This document shows positions 1-7,576 of a DNA stretch of 64,000 nt, piece after piece. The stretch spans positions 62,001 through 126,000 of the forward strand of contig JALOTL010000001.1 in NCBI GenBank assembly GCA_025457915.1, written 5' to 3'. The number at the start of each line of letters is the position of its first letter. The first letter of the stretch is position 1. A model generated the notes under the pieces. That model was not told the origin of the DNA and did not search any database. It saw only the letters and a program-made list of their open reading frames with translations. A program made the translations under genes and the position numbers. The DNA comes from Spirochaetota bacterium. Lineage in GTDB: Bacteria; Spirochaetota; UBA4802; UBA5550.

Positions 1-19
1 AGACAAAATAGTCCGTTTT

Positions 20-409
20 TTATCGTTTTGAGAACTGGAATCTCTTCCTTGCTTTTTTCTGTCCGTATTTCTTTCTCTCGACCTGTCTTGAATCCCTGGT
101 AAGGAATCCCCCCTCTCTCAGCTTCTTCTTGTTCCTCTCGTCCGCGGAAACGAGGCACCTGGCGATCCCCATCTTGACCGCGCCGGCCTGTCCGGACCAT
201 CCCCCGCCGCAGACGGTCGCCATCACGTCAAAATTTTCCAGCTGCCCGATATGCTCGAGAGGCTGTCTCACTATCAGTTCGAGAGTCTGCCTTCTGAAAT
301 AATCATTGATCGGCTGCTTGTTGATCACTATTTTCCCGGAGCCCGGCTTTATCCACACCCTGGCTACCGATGTCTTCCTTCTGCCTGTTGCGTAATAGCT
401 GTCAGCCAT
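20..409 (-). CDS. rpsI: 30S ribosomal protein S9
   Basis: Small-subunit ribosomal protein S9, 129 residues, the usual bacterial length. The N-terminus (YYATGRRKTSVARV) and the basic C-terminus (KKYGQKKARKRFQFSKR) are family hallmarks; the C-terminal tail of S9 reaches the P-site tRNA. It lies 12 bp downstream of rplM on the same strand, the standard rplM-rpsI operon order. No terminator is visible in the 19 bases left before the window edge. The call is secure. Confidence 0.98.
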   Translation of the reverse strand: MADSYYATGRRKTSVARVWIKPGSGKIVINKQPINDYFRRQTLELIVRQPLEHIGQLENFDVMATVCGGGWSGQAGAVKMGIARCLVSADERNKKKLREGGFLTRDSRQVERKKYGQKKARKRFQFSKR

Positions 410-421
410 ATATATCTCCTG

Positions 422-871
422 TTATTTTTGTCCCAGTTTGATCACTTCCGGCATCTGCGCCTTGTGGGGATGTTCGCTGCCGGCGTATATTTTCAGGTTA
501 TTGAACTGCTGCCTTCCGAGCTTGGTCTTGGGAAGCATTCCCTTTACCGCGTGGGAAATTACGAATTCCGGCTTTTCTTTCATTATTTTCTTGATGTTCG
601 TGAATTTAATTCCGCCGGGATAATGTGAATGGGAAAAATAGTCTTTGTCTTCGGATTTATTGCCCGTAAGCATGACCTTCTCGGCATTGATCACTATTAC
701 ATGGTCGCCCATGTCGAGATGAGGGGTGAATCCTGGTTTGTTCTTTCCCCTGAGTATGACCGCGATTTCCGACGCCAGCCTTCCCAGCACCGCGTCCTGG
801 GCATCGACGAGAAACCACTTTTTATCGATTTCTCCCGCCTTCATCGAATATGTCTTCTGAACATCGCTCAT
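422..871 (-). CDS. rplM: 50S ribosomal protein L13
   Basis: Large-subunit ribosomal protein L13, 149 residues. Visible family features are the N-terminal KKWFLVDAQDAVLGRLAS, the region around HLDMGDHVIVINAEK, and KGMLPKTKLGRQQ followed by LKIYAGSEHPHKAQ. It is the first gene of the rplM-rpsI operon. The roughly 400 bp upstream hold a conserved repeat element (1012-1100) in the same orientation and an AT-rich promoter-like stretch. Confidence 0.98.
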   Translation of the reverse strand: MSDVQKTYSMKAGEIDKKWFLVDAQDAVLGRLASEIAVILRGKNKPGFTPHLDMGDHVIVINAEKVMLTGNKSEDKDYFSHSHYPGGIKFTNIKKIMKEKPEFVISHAVKGMLPKTKLGRQQFNNLKIYAGSEHPHKAQMPEVIKLGQK

Positions 872-945
872 TTAACTATCCTCGTAAAAATAATACTGTA
901 TAATAACATAAATCACCGATTGACAACGTAAAAGCAGAGGTTTAA

Positions 946-971
946 ATTATATAGACCCATTTTTCTGTCAA
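946..971 (-). promoter_or_regulatory. Possible promoter of rplM-rpsI
   Basis: Read on the minus strand, TTGACA (966-971) is followed by a TATAAT hexamer (946-951). The spacing is only 14 bp; at standard spacing the -10 would be the weaker TAATTT. The surrounding DNA is very AT-rich. Position about 75-100 bp before rplM fits, but the short spacer lowers confidence. Confidence 0.4.
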
Positions 972-1011
972 TAAAAAATATTTATTTTTTGCTATTAAAG
1001 AAAAAACTGTT

Positions 1012-1100
1012 TTATGAGCACATTTATAAATTGGATTTTTCATTATAATAAAACCAATGAAAGTGCCCGCAAGGGAATATCCTGATTCGATCATTAGAGG
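1012..1100 (-). repeat. Conserved intergenic element, copy A (upstream of rplM)
   Basis: On the minus strand this stretch matches 10170-10277 on the plus strand. Block 1 (1058-1100) is 43 bases with 6 differences, all transitions; its core is TTCCCTTGCGGGC. Block 2 (1012-1055) shares the core AATGAAAAATC and ATTTATA. Both copies point toward a ribosomal-protein gene downstream. Differences fall at all codon positions, so the overlapping reading frame (942-1136) is not under coding constraint. Function unknown. Confidence 0.75.
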
Positions 1101-1240
1101 TCCACTTAACAGGGAAATATAAAAAACATGGGACATAATAATGGTTATTTATTGATATTTTCGTGACGGCCCGTCACGATTTTTTCATCGTATGATGTTA
1201 TATTTTACAGGGAAATTGTTTTAAATATTATTAAAACAAT

Positions 1241-1270
1241 TTGACTTAATTTGGATCAAAATGATATAAT
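1241..1270 (+). promoter_or_regulatory. Sigma70-type promoter for the envelope lipoprotein operon
   Basis: TTGACT (1241-1246), an 18-bp spacer, and a perfect TATAAT (1265-1270). It lies 35 bp before the ATG at 1306, with an AAAGGAG ribosome binding site between. This placement supports the ATG at 1306 over an upstream in-frame start. Confidence 0.75.
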
Positions 1271-1305
1271 TGTTCATGAAAATAAAAAATATAAAGGAGC
1301 TCATC

Positions 1306-2586
1306 ATGATAAAAAAAGGCCTGGTTCTTGCTTTCACCCTTATCATAGCTGGCGGCCTTTTTTCCTGCAGCAGCCAGAAGGGTGCGGATAAATCCGGCGA
1401 CGGAAAAAAAACGATAGGAGAAGCTCCGAAGAAGGGCAGGGCAATAGGCAAGGCGACCATATTCGACGATGACCTGGCCCTCGCGAGGGACAGGGCCCTG
1501 GATGACGCGAGAAACAAACTCGTGGAAAAGGTCCTGGGCTCAACGGTTTCCGGAAACAGCATAGTTGAAAATTTCAGGCTCGTGTCGAACGTGATAGAGT
1601 CTAAATCATACGGCCTTGTTAAGAACGAGGAGGTAATCGAAGAAGGCTCTACCGGCAACCTGTACTCGATAACGATCGAGGGCACGGTGGACCCGGCCGT
1701 CGTATCGGACGCCATCAAGGACGCCCTTGAAAGATACGGCAAGCCGAGATTCATGGTACTCATAGATGAAACGATAGCCGGCAAAAAAAACGAGCCCGGC
1801 TTCACTATTACCGAGGTGAACATACAGAAGATAATGGGTCAGGCGGGATTCAAGTTCGTCGATGCCGAAAGGACCCAGCAGCTCATGCAGACCGAGAGAA
1901 GGAACATGACCAACGCCATGTACGGCAACATCAGCAACGACATGCTCCAGCTCCTCCTCAACGACGTCGGAGCCGACATACTCATCGTGGGAAAGGCAAA
2001 ACTTGTCAACCAGACGGCACAGATGAAAAAAATCCTCCAGGAGTACAACGCGGGCAACACGCAGATGAAGTCGATCGCGGCCTCCATCGATCTGAAGGCC
2101 ATTGACGTGTATACCGGCGTCACTCTTTCGACGGTAACTCCGAACAGCCCTGGCATCGGCAACTTCATCAATATCGAGAACGCGTCGAGGCTTGCGATAC
2201 AGAAGGCCCTCGAGAGGAGGGAGATGCTCGGCGTTAACAACAGCACGACCCAGAAATTCGATACCGGCAATTTCATCAACCAGATCATCGATAAATTCGT
2301 CGAGGCAGCAACAAAAAGGCAGATCAACCTCACGGTCATGGGCCTTGATTATACGGGAATGATGAAATTCAGAAACCAGATAGCCCAGAGGATAAGGGGG
2401 GTCAAGGACGTGGCCCTCAAGGGGCAGATGGGAAACGCGGCGAAGGTCGAGGTTTATTTCGCGGGGAAAACAAACGCCTTCCTCGATGAACTCATGTCGA
2501 AATCCGAAAAGCTCGGATTCAAGATCGAAATCAAGGAAAACTTTGTAAACAGGGCGGTATTGAACGTTTCAAAAATCGCCAAGTAG
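1306..2586 (+). CDS. FlgT/LPP20-like lipoprotein
   Basis: Predicted lipoprotein of 426 residues. The start at 1306 is chosen because AAAGGAG precedes it and a signal peptide follows at once, ending in lipobox LFSC with Cys at about residue 22. Residues about 45-130 (AIGKATIFDDDLALARDRAL, then the V-GNSIVENF region and ITIEGTV) resemble the N-terminal domain of FlgT and LPP20 lipoproteins, whose signature is a helix rich in A-DA pairs. The middle part resembles CsgG/FlgT-M folds. No flagellar genes are adjacent, so a flagellar role is not implied. It likely faces the periplasm and heads a run of envelope genes. Confidence 0.75.
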   Translation: MIKKGLVLAFTLIIAGGLFSCSSQKGADKSGDGKKTIGEAPKKGRAIGKATIFDDDLALARDRALDDARNKLVEKVLGSTVSGNSIVENFRLVSNVIESKSYGLVKNEEVIEEGSTGNLYSITIEGTVDPAVVSDAIKDALERYGKPRFMVLIDETIAGKKNEPGFTITEVNIQKIMGQAGFKFVDAERTQQLMQTERRNMTNAMYGNISNDMLQLLLNDVGADILIVGKAKLVNQTAQMKKILQEYNAGNTQMKSIAASIDLKAIDVYTGVTLSTVTPNSPGIGNFINIENASRLAIQKALERREMLGVNNSTTQKFDTGNFINQIIDKFVEAATKRQINLTVMGLDYTGMMKFRNQIAQRIRGVKDVALKGQMGNAAKVEVYFAGKTNAFLDELMSKSEKLGFKIEIKENFVNRAVLNVSKIAK

Positions 2587-2671
2587 ATTGATCAGGCAAA
2601 CGGGCCCTCCTTTTGACGGTGTCTGAAGGAGAGCTTATCTTTTTTATATTTTAAAATCTGTGAGGATAAAC

Positions 2672-4102
2672 ATGAAAAAAAAGGGTGCCCTTGCACTTGT
2701 AATCATTCTTTCAATTTTTATATCCTGCCGGCTCGAGGTGCCCATCAAGGAAATGATCGCGGCGAGGATCGCGATCAGGAAGGCCTACCAGGTCAAGGCG
2801 GACAAGTACGATCCCGACACGCTCACGCAGGCGGTCCAGAGCCTGAACAATTCGCACAGCATGCTCGAGAAGGAGGATGACGCGAAATCAAAGGAAGAGG
2901 CCGAAAAAGCGCTGAGCCTCGCCAACGCGGCGATTGAAAAAACCATGCCCCTCCTGGCCGGCGATGCGCTCACCGAGGCGAAAAAGGTGTTCGAAGAGGC
3001 CGGCAACCTCAACGCCAAAAACTTCGCCCCGACTGAATACCAGAACGCCGACGGCGCCATCAAGGAAGCGGAGGGCCTGAATACCGAAAAGAAATATCTC
3101 GAATCCTACGAGAAATCAAAATCGGCCATAGACTCCGGGAACGCTGCGAAGAATATCGCCCAGGCGAAAATACCCGCGATGAAGGACGAGATCAAAAAAC
3201 TCGACGCGGAGAGGGCCGACCTGGCCGCAAAACAGCTTCCCGAACCGGCAAAGGCCGACCTGAACCTCGCGAAGACGAACATCGATGCCGCGTATAAAAA
3301 CCTCGACGCGAAAAACATCAAGTCGGCCGGGGCCGCCATGGAAGAGGCCTCGACCAATTTAAAGAACGCGAAGATGAAGTACTATAAAACCGGCCTCAAG
3401 GACAGGATCGCCTCCCTCAGGAAGGAAGCCGATACGCTGAAAAAACAGAGGGGTTCGGAAGCGGCGAACGACGATATCGACGTCGTCGTATCGACCCTTA
3501 ACGAAGCCGACACCCTGCTCGAGCAGGGAAAAACGGAGGAGGCCGGGAAGAAGGTCGGCGACGCGGAGACATCGCTTAAAATCGCCAGGCAGAACAGCAT
3601 GAAGGCGATCGCCTCCAGGAAGATATCCTCGGTTGAAAAGCAGCTCGATAAGGCCAGGAAAGGCGAAACCGCGGAAAAATACAAAGACAAGATAGACAAC
3701 GCGGCGGCCCTGCTCGGCGACAGCAAGAAGCTTTTCGACAGGGATTCTTACGATGAATCGCTGAAAAAATCCGGGGACGCGGAATCCGTCCTGAATTCAA
3801 TCGGAATCGCGGGCGAAAAGGACGATCTGAAAAAACTGGACTCCGATTCCGACAGGGGGCCGAAAACCGTGTACGTGGTCCAGTATCATAAAAAGAACAA
3901 GGACTGCCTGTGGAAAATCGCGCACAAGGTGTATAAAAACGCGAGACTCTGGCCGGTTATCTATATGGCCAACAAGGAACAGATCAAGGACCCTGACCTG
4001 ATATTCCCGGGACAGAAGTTCGTCATTCCCCAGCTCAAGGAAAAGACCCCTCCTGAGAAAAAAGAAGGCGCCGAAAGAACGAGCCCCAAAGAAAAAAAAT
4101 AA
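2672..4102 (+). CDS. Lipoprotein with helical repeats and C-terminal LysM domain
   Basis: Predicted lipoprotein, 476 residues. The ATG at 2672 follows GTGAGG at good spacing; an in-frame GTG at 2660 is less likely. The signal peptide ends at lipobox ISC (FISCRLEVP). Residues about 25-385 are almost entirely alpha-helical and rich in Ala, Lys, Glu and Asp, with repeated A-K-A and N-A-A patterns similar to DUF4398-type proteins. Residues about 400-450 (WKIAHKVYKNARLWPVIY, then DPDLIFPGQKFVIP) form a LysM domain, which binds peptidoglycan. The tail is Lys/Glu/Pro-rich. Together this suggests a lipid-anchored tether between membrane and cell wall. Confidence 0.82.
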   Translation: MKKKGALALVIILSIFISCRLEVPIKEMIAARIAIRKAYQVKADKYDPDTLTQAVQSLNNSHSMLEKEDDAKSKEEAEKALSLANAAIEKTMPLLAGDALTEAKKVFEEAGNLNAKNFAPTEYQNADGAIKEAEGLNTEKKYLESYEKSKSAIDSGNAAKNIAQAKIPAMKDEIKKLDAERADLAAKQLPEPAKADLNLAKTNIDAAYKNLDAKNIKSAGAAMEEASTNLKNAKMKYYKTGLKDRIASLRKEADTLKKQRGSEAANDDIDVVVSTLNEADTLLEQGKTEEAGKKVGDAETSLKIARQNSMKAIASRKISSVEKQLDKARKGETAEKYKDKIDNAAALLGDSKKLFDRDSYDESLKKSGDAESVLNSIGIAGEKDDLKKLDSDSDRGPKTVYVVQYHKKNKDCLWKIAHKVYKNARLWPVIYMANKEQIKDPDLIFPGQKFVIPQLKEKTPPEKKEGAERTSPKEKK

Positions 4103-4131
4103 GCGACAGACAGTACATTTGCGCATTTTAT

Positions 4132-4163
4132 GATTTCTGCCCTGCACCAGCAGGGCAGAAATC
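4132..4163 (+). other. Perfect 14-bp stem, 4-base loop between envelope genes
   Basis: The arms at 4132-4145 and 4150-4163 are exact reverse complements with loop ACCA. No T-run follows on either strand, so it is not a typical intrinsic terminator. It may protect the 3' end of the upstream transcript, act as a processing site, or be a protein-binding palindrome. Confidence 0.7.
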
Positions 4164-4185
4164 TATGATATAACCCGGTTATCCA

Positions 4186-5379
4186 ATGAAAAAAATATTA
4201 TTCATCTTACTCATGTTCTCCGTCTTCATTTCTGAATCATATTCCAGGGACATCAACCTGGACAAGATATACATCAAAACATCATCCCCTTCCTACATCC
4301 CCCTGCTCGAAAAAAAGCTTGGCGCGTACGAAGCCGTCGGCTCCCGGTTCATAGACAGGGACGTGGTCTTCGCCGACTGGGTTGACGGATTTGAAATCAT
4401 ATACGTAAGGGAATACCCTTCGATCAATATAATATATATCCACAACAGAAAGTCATCCTCGACGAGGGAGGTTTCCAGGATCAGGGGAGTCGTCACCTCG
4501 GCAAAAAAAAGCGCCGGGGGCGGATATCTCTTCCTCAAGACTATCGACATGAAGCAGGACGTCCCCGAAGGAAAGACCTGCCAGGTCAACATCCGGAGCG
4601 GCAGGACGACCTATATCGATTCCAGGAACCCCTTCATGGACTTTTCGATTTCTCCCGAGGGTAATTCAATAATAACGGAAGCAAGGGACGGCCTGATGGA
4701 ATTCTATCCGGAGTCCGGATCCAAAAGCGTCATCGTCAAAAAAAGCTCCTACGCCGACCTGTCGAGGGGTGACAACCCGGTCCTGGCCTACCTTTCCCCG
4801 AACAAGAAAAACTTCTTCATCATGAGCGGAAGCGGTGGGTCCTATTCATCGAAAATCCTTTCCGAAGCCGGGATCATAAACCTGAAAGGCATCAGTTCAT
4901 CGTCGGAAATTTTCTGGCTGACGAACACGCAGGTGATATACAGGAAGGGCGGAATAGGAAACTACTCGGTCAGGCTTTTCGATATCAAAAGCAGGACCGA
5001 AAAGACCATACTGAATAATTCACTTAATACGAATATAACCTATTCCATGCACCCGAGAATAATCTCGGCCCTCAGGGACCAGGTGATTAATATCTATGAC
5101 GTCAGAAACGGCAGGCTTTTCAATACGGGGATAGAGGGTGAAGACGTTTATTTCTCCCCGGACGGAACCAGGTTCGTTTCGCTCTACCTTAAAAAGCTGT
5201 TCATATCAAACATCAACAACATAAAATCTAAAAACCTGGAGCTGAAAAAAATATCGTCCCAGATCGCGGAACTGTATTCCGGCCTTGTCAAATCGCAGGA
5301 ATCATGGAACAACGATTACAGCATGACCTATATTTCCAGGAAGCTCGATCTTTACAGAAAGCTTGCCGGATCGGAATAA
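4186..5379 (+). CDS. Secreted beta-propeller-like protein of unknown function
   Basis: 397 residues with a cleavable signal peptide (MKKILFILLMFSVFISESYS). The body contains several strands of the type FSISPEGNSI and VYFSPDGTRFV, the S-P-D/E-G turns typical of WD40/TolB-like propellers, so a partial beta-propeller is likely. The last 50 residues look helical. I do not recognise a named family. It follows the LysM lipoprotein after a hairpin and may belong to the same envelope unit. Confidence 0.65.
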   Translation: MKKILFILLMFSVFISESYSRDINLDKIYIKTSSPSYIPLLEKKLGAYEAVGSRFIDRDVVFADWVDGFEIIYVREYPSINIIYIHNRKSSSTREVSRIRGVVTSAKKSAGGGYLFLKTIDMKQDVPEGKTCQVNIRSGRTTYIDSRNPFMDFSISPEGNSIITEARDGLMEFYPESGSKSVIVKKSSYADLSRGDNPVLAYLSPNKKNFFIMSGSGGSYSSKILSEAGIINLKGISSSSEIFWLTNTQVIYRKGGIGNYSVRLFDIKSRTEKTILNNSLNTNITYSMHPRIISALRDQVINIYDVRNGRLFNTGIEGEDVYFSPDGTRFVSLYLKKLFISNINNIKSKNLELKKISSQIAELYSGLVKSQESWNNDYSMTYISRKLDLYRKLAGSE

Positions 5380-5407
5380 TTTTTTACATTACAAATATTT
5401 CAATGTT

Positions 5408-5590
5408 ATGGAGAAGCCCATGGAAGCCTTGATAGATATGATCATGAAAAAAACGGGTGAGGACAAGAAGATATCCTGCAGGGACGCCCTGGAAATATCC
5501 AGGGTGCTTGAAATAAGCCCCGCACAGGTTGGAAAAGAACTCAACAGGCTGAAAATCAAGATTAAATCCTGCCAGCTCGGGTGTTTTTAA
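5408..5590 (+). CDS. Small HTH-like protein ending in a CxxxC motif
   Basis: 60 residues from the ATG at 5408; the open frame extends 15 codons further upstream without a better start. The middle (CRDALEISRVLEISPAQVGK) has the spacing of a helix-turn-helix, and the protein ends KSCQLGCF, two Cys separated by three residues. It may be a small winged-helix or metal-sensing protein; the function is unknown. It sits 10 bp before the M50 protease gene and is probably cotranscribed with it. Confidence 0.6.
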   Translation: MEKPMEALIDMIMKKTGEDKKISCRDALEISRVLEISPAQVGKELNRLKIKIKSCQLGCF

Positions 5591-5600
5591 AAGCGTCTCT

Positions 5601-6527
5601 ATGAATCTCAAGGAAAGGTTCGATAAATATCTCGACAGGCTCAATACCGGGAACGTTCCCAGGCCGCCGTTTTTCAAAATCCCGGGTGACCGCGCCGCCT
5701 TCAGGGAAAGGCCCGCGGTAAACGTCATTCTTTTCCTCATAACCCTCGGGACCACGACAGTCGCCGGAAGCACGGGCGGCGAGAACGTTTTTGATTACGT
5801 CGTCAACGGCCTGCCCTATTCGCTCACGTTGATGGCCATACTCCTTTCCCACGAGTTCGGCCACTATTTCGCGGCCAGGCGTTTCGGCATAAGGGCAAGC
5901 CTTCCGTACTTCATACCCTTCCCGTCGCTCATCGGAACCATGGGCGCGGTTATAAAAACAAGGACCCCGATACCGGACAGGAGGGCCCTTCTCTACGTCG
6001 GCGTGATGGGCCCCATCCCGGGGTTCGTTGTCAGCCTTGCGGCGGTTATCGCAGGCGTATTCCTTTCCGATATAAAACCCATCCCCGTTCCTCTCGGCGA
6101 CGAGGTTGTCCCGATTTTCGGAGACTCGCTCCTGTTTGCGGCCATCGTGAATCTGGTTCACGGAAGCATCCCAGCCGGCAAGGACATCTTTCTTTCTCCA
6201 TACGCGTGGGCTGGCTGGATAGGATTTCTCATAACCAGCCTCAATCTAATGCCCATAGGCCAGCTTGACGGCGGACATATACTCTACGCGCTAATCGGTA
6301 AAAAACAGCGTCTTTTCGGATGGTCCGCTTTTCTCGGGCTCATCATTTTGTCTTTTTTCTGGTACGGATGGATAGTCTGGGTGGTAATGACGCTGGCGTT
6401 TCTGATGATAGCGCATCCGCCCGTGCCCGAGGGCGAGGATCTTTCGCTTCCGGAAAAGATCCTCGGGTGGACGGGAATGGCCGTCCTCCTGCTTACCTTC
6501 ATCCCGGTTCCCGTTAAAATACTTTAA
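5601..6527 (+). CDS. M50 (site-2 protease) family membrane metalloprotease
   Basis: Polytopic membrane protein, 308 residues. The zinc motif HEFGH (in LLSHEFGHYFAARRFG, about residues 85-100) and the second motif NLMPIGQLDGGH (about residues 216-227) supply the three zinc ligands of site-2 proteases. It lacks the PDZ domain of RseP, and resembles the short S2P homologues similar to EGY1-type proteins. Substrate unknown; such enzymes cut within transmembrane helices, often to release anti-sigma or transcription factors. It follows the small HTH-like gene by 10 bp. Confidence 0.88.
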   Translation: MNLKERFDKYLDRLNTGNVPRPPFFKIPGDRAAFRERPAVNVILFLITLGTTTVAGSTGGENVFDYVVNGLPYSLTLMAILLSHEFGHYFAARRFGIRASLPYFIPFPSLIGTMGAVIKTRTPIPDRRALLYVGVMGPIPGFVVSLAAVIAGVFLSDIKPIPVPLGDEVVPIFGDSLLFAAIVNLVHGSIPAGKDIFLSPYAWAGWIGFLITSLNLMPIGQLDGGHILYALIGKKQRLFGWSAFLGLIILSFFWYGWIVWVVMTLAFLMIAHPPVPEGEDLSLPEKILGWTGMAVLLLTFIPVPVKIL

Positions 6528-6548
6528 GGTCCATGCCCACGGGAGTCA

Positions 6549-6842
6549 TTACTTCCTGTTTACCTTTCTGTATTCCAGGAAATTCCTAATGATTATGGCG
6601 ATGCACCCGGCATCAACCGCATACCAGACGGCGATCATGTGGAGAAACCCCCTTTCCGGTATCTCGTCGTTGAAAAAAACAATTGAATTTGTCCGGGTGT
6701 AAAACCACAGCCCGAACATCAAAACCGCCGTCGTCGTTCCAAGGATGCCGCCCGCGGAAAGCGCGACTGAATAAATCCTCCTGTATTTTAAGAGAGAAAT
6801 GAAAAGCAGGACAGCTATAAGGACCAGTATGAAAAAGCTCAT
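6549..6842 (-). CDS. Small membrane protein, three predicted TM helices
   Basis: 97 residues with hydrophobic segments at about 2-18, 25-46 and 66-84, and a basic C-terminus (EYRKVNRK). No family recognised. It is convergent with the M50 protease gene with a 21-bp gap. The hydrophobic pattern and clean frame support a real gene. Confidence 0.6.
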   Translation of the reverse strand: MSFFILVLIAVLLFISLLKYRRIYSVALSAGGILGTTTAVLMFGLWFYTRTNSIVFFNDEIPERGFLHMIAVWYAVDAGCIAIIIRNFLEYRKVNRK

Positions 6843-6971
6843 TGAAGCACCTCTATTTCATATGAAATCAGATTAATGATGATTTCAAGTTTTTTACTCC
6901 GCAAAAAGTCATTATTCCCCCGATATTTCAACCCGCAACAAAAATGCGGCAGGATCCGTATTAAAATTTTC

Positions 6972-7000
6972 TTGATTTGTTGATGATCGGTTGTTATATT
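6972..7000 (+). promoter_or_regulatory. Sigma70-type promoter upstream of the 7031 lipoprotein
   Basis: TTGATT (6972-6977), 17-bp spacer, TATATT (6995-7000). It leaves a short leader of about 24 bases containing AAGGTGG as the ribosome binding site before the ATG at 7031. Confidence 0.7.
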
Positions 7001-7030
7001 TTGCAAATCAGTGGATGAAGGTGGATTTGG

Positions 7031-7570
7031 ATGAAAAAAATCATGACAGTGGCATTAATGGCGGCGGCGGTTTTTTTATTGCCGTCCTGCGCAATATTTA
7101 AGACAGATCCGGAGAAGCAACTCAGGGCCGATAATGAAAAATTCTTAAGGCAGAAGGATAACCCGGCGGAGGTATTCAAGATATTGATCACATCCGAAAG
7201 TTACATAGTTTCCCAGGTAAACAACGCGGAAACGATAAAAAGGCAGGAAGATCCGGGCGGTGACAAATACATATGCGATGAAATAAGAAAATTCGATATC
7301 ATGAACGAGGCCTTTGAAGGGGTTTTTTCCGTTGATCTCTATCCGGACCTGCCCGGCAGGATAATGAAGATAAGGCCCAAACAGCTCTTCAGGCTGATGG
7401 AGCTTCAAAAGCTCATAACAGACGATGTCCAGAGATGGAATTTCGACTTCCCCAAAAAGGTCGTTATTCCGAACAAGATGGAAATCCGATACAGGATCGT
7501 CCTCAGGAAAAAGCTGACTGACGACGAGATAATCAAGCAGATCCAGAGTAAAATGAAGGAAACCCAGTAG
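7031..7570 (+). CDS. Predicted lipoprotein of unknown function
   Basis: 179 residues. The signal peptide (MKKIMTVALMAAAVFLLPSC) ends in lipobox LPSC. The mature part is charged and mostly helical at the C-terminus. I recognise no domain. It has its own promoter (6972-7000) and ends 6 bp from the stop of the convergent SpiroCoCo gene. Confidence 0.75.
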   Translation: MKKIMTVALMAAAVFLLPSCAIFKTDPEKQLRADNEKFLRQKDNPAEVFKILITSESYIVSQVNNAETIKRQEDPGGDKYICDEIRKFDIMNEAFEGVFSVDLYPDLPGRIMKIRPKQLFRLMELQKLITDDVQRWNFDFPKKVVIPNKMEIRYRIVLRKKLTDDEIIKQIQSKMKETQ

Positions 7571-7576
7571 CCTGAT

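Noticed and set aside
942-1136. 64-residue reading frame upstream of rplM
   Set aside because: It overlaps the conserved intergenic element; changes between the two element copies hit all codon positions and copy B breaks the frame, so it is not coding.
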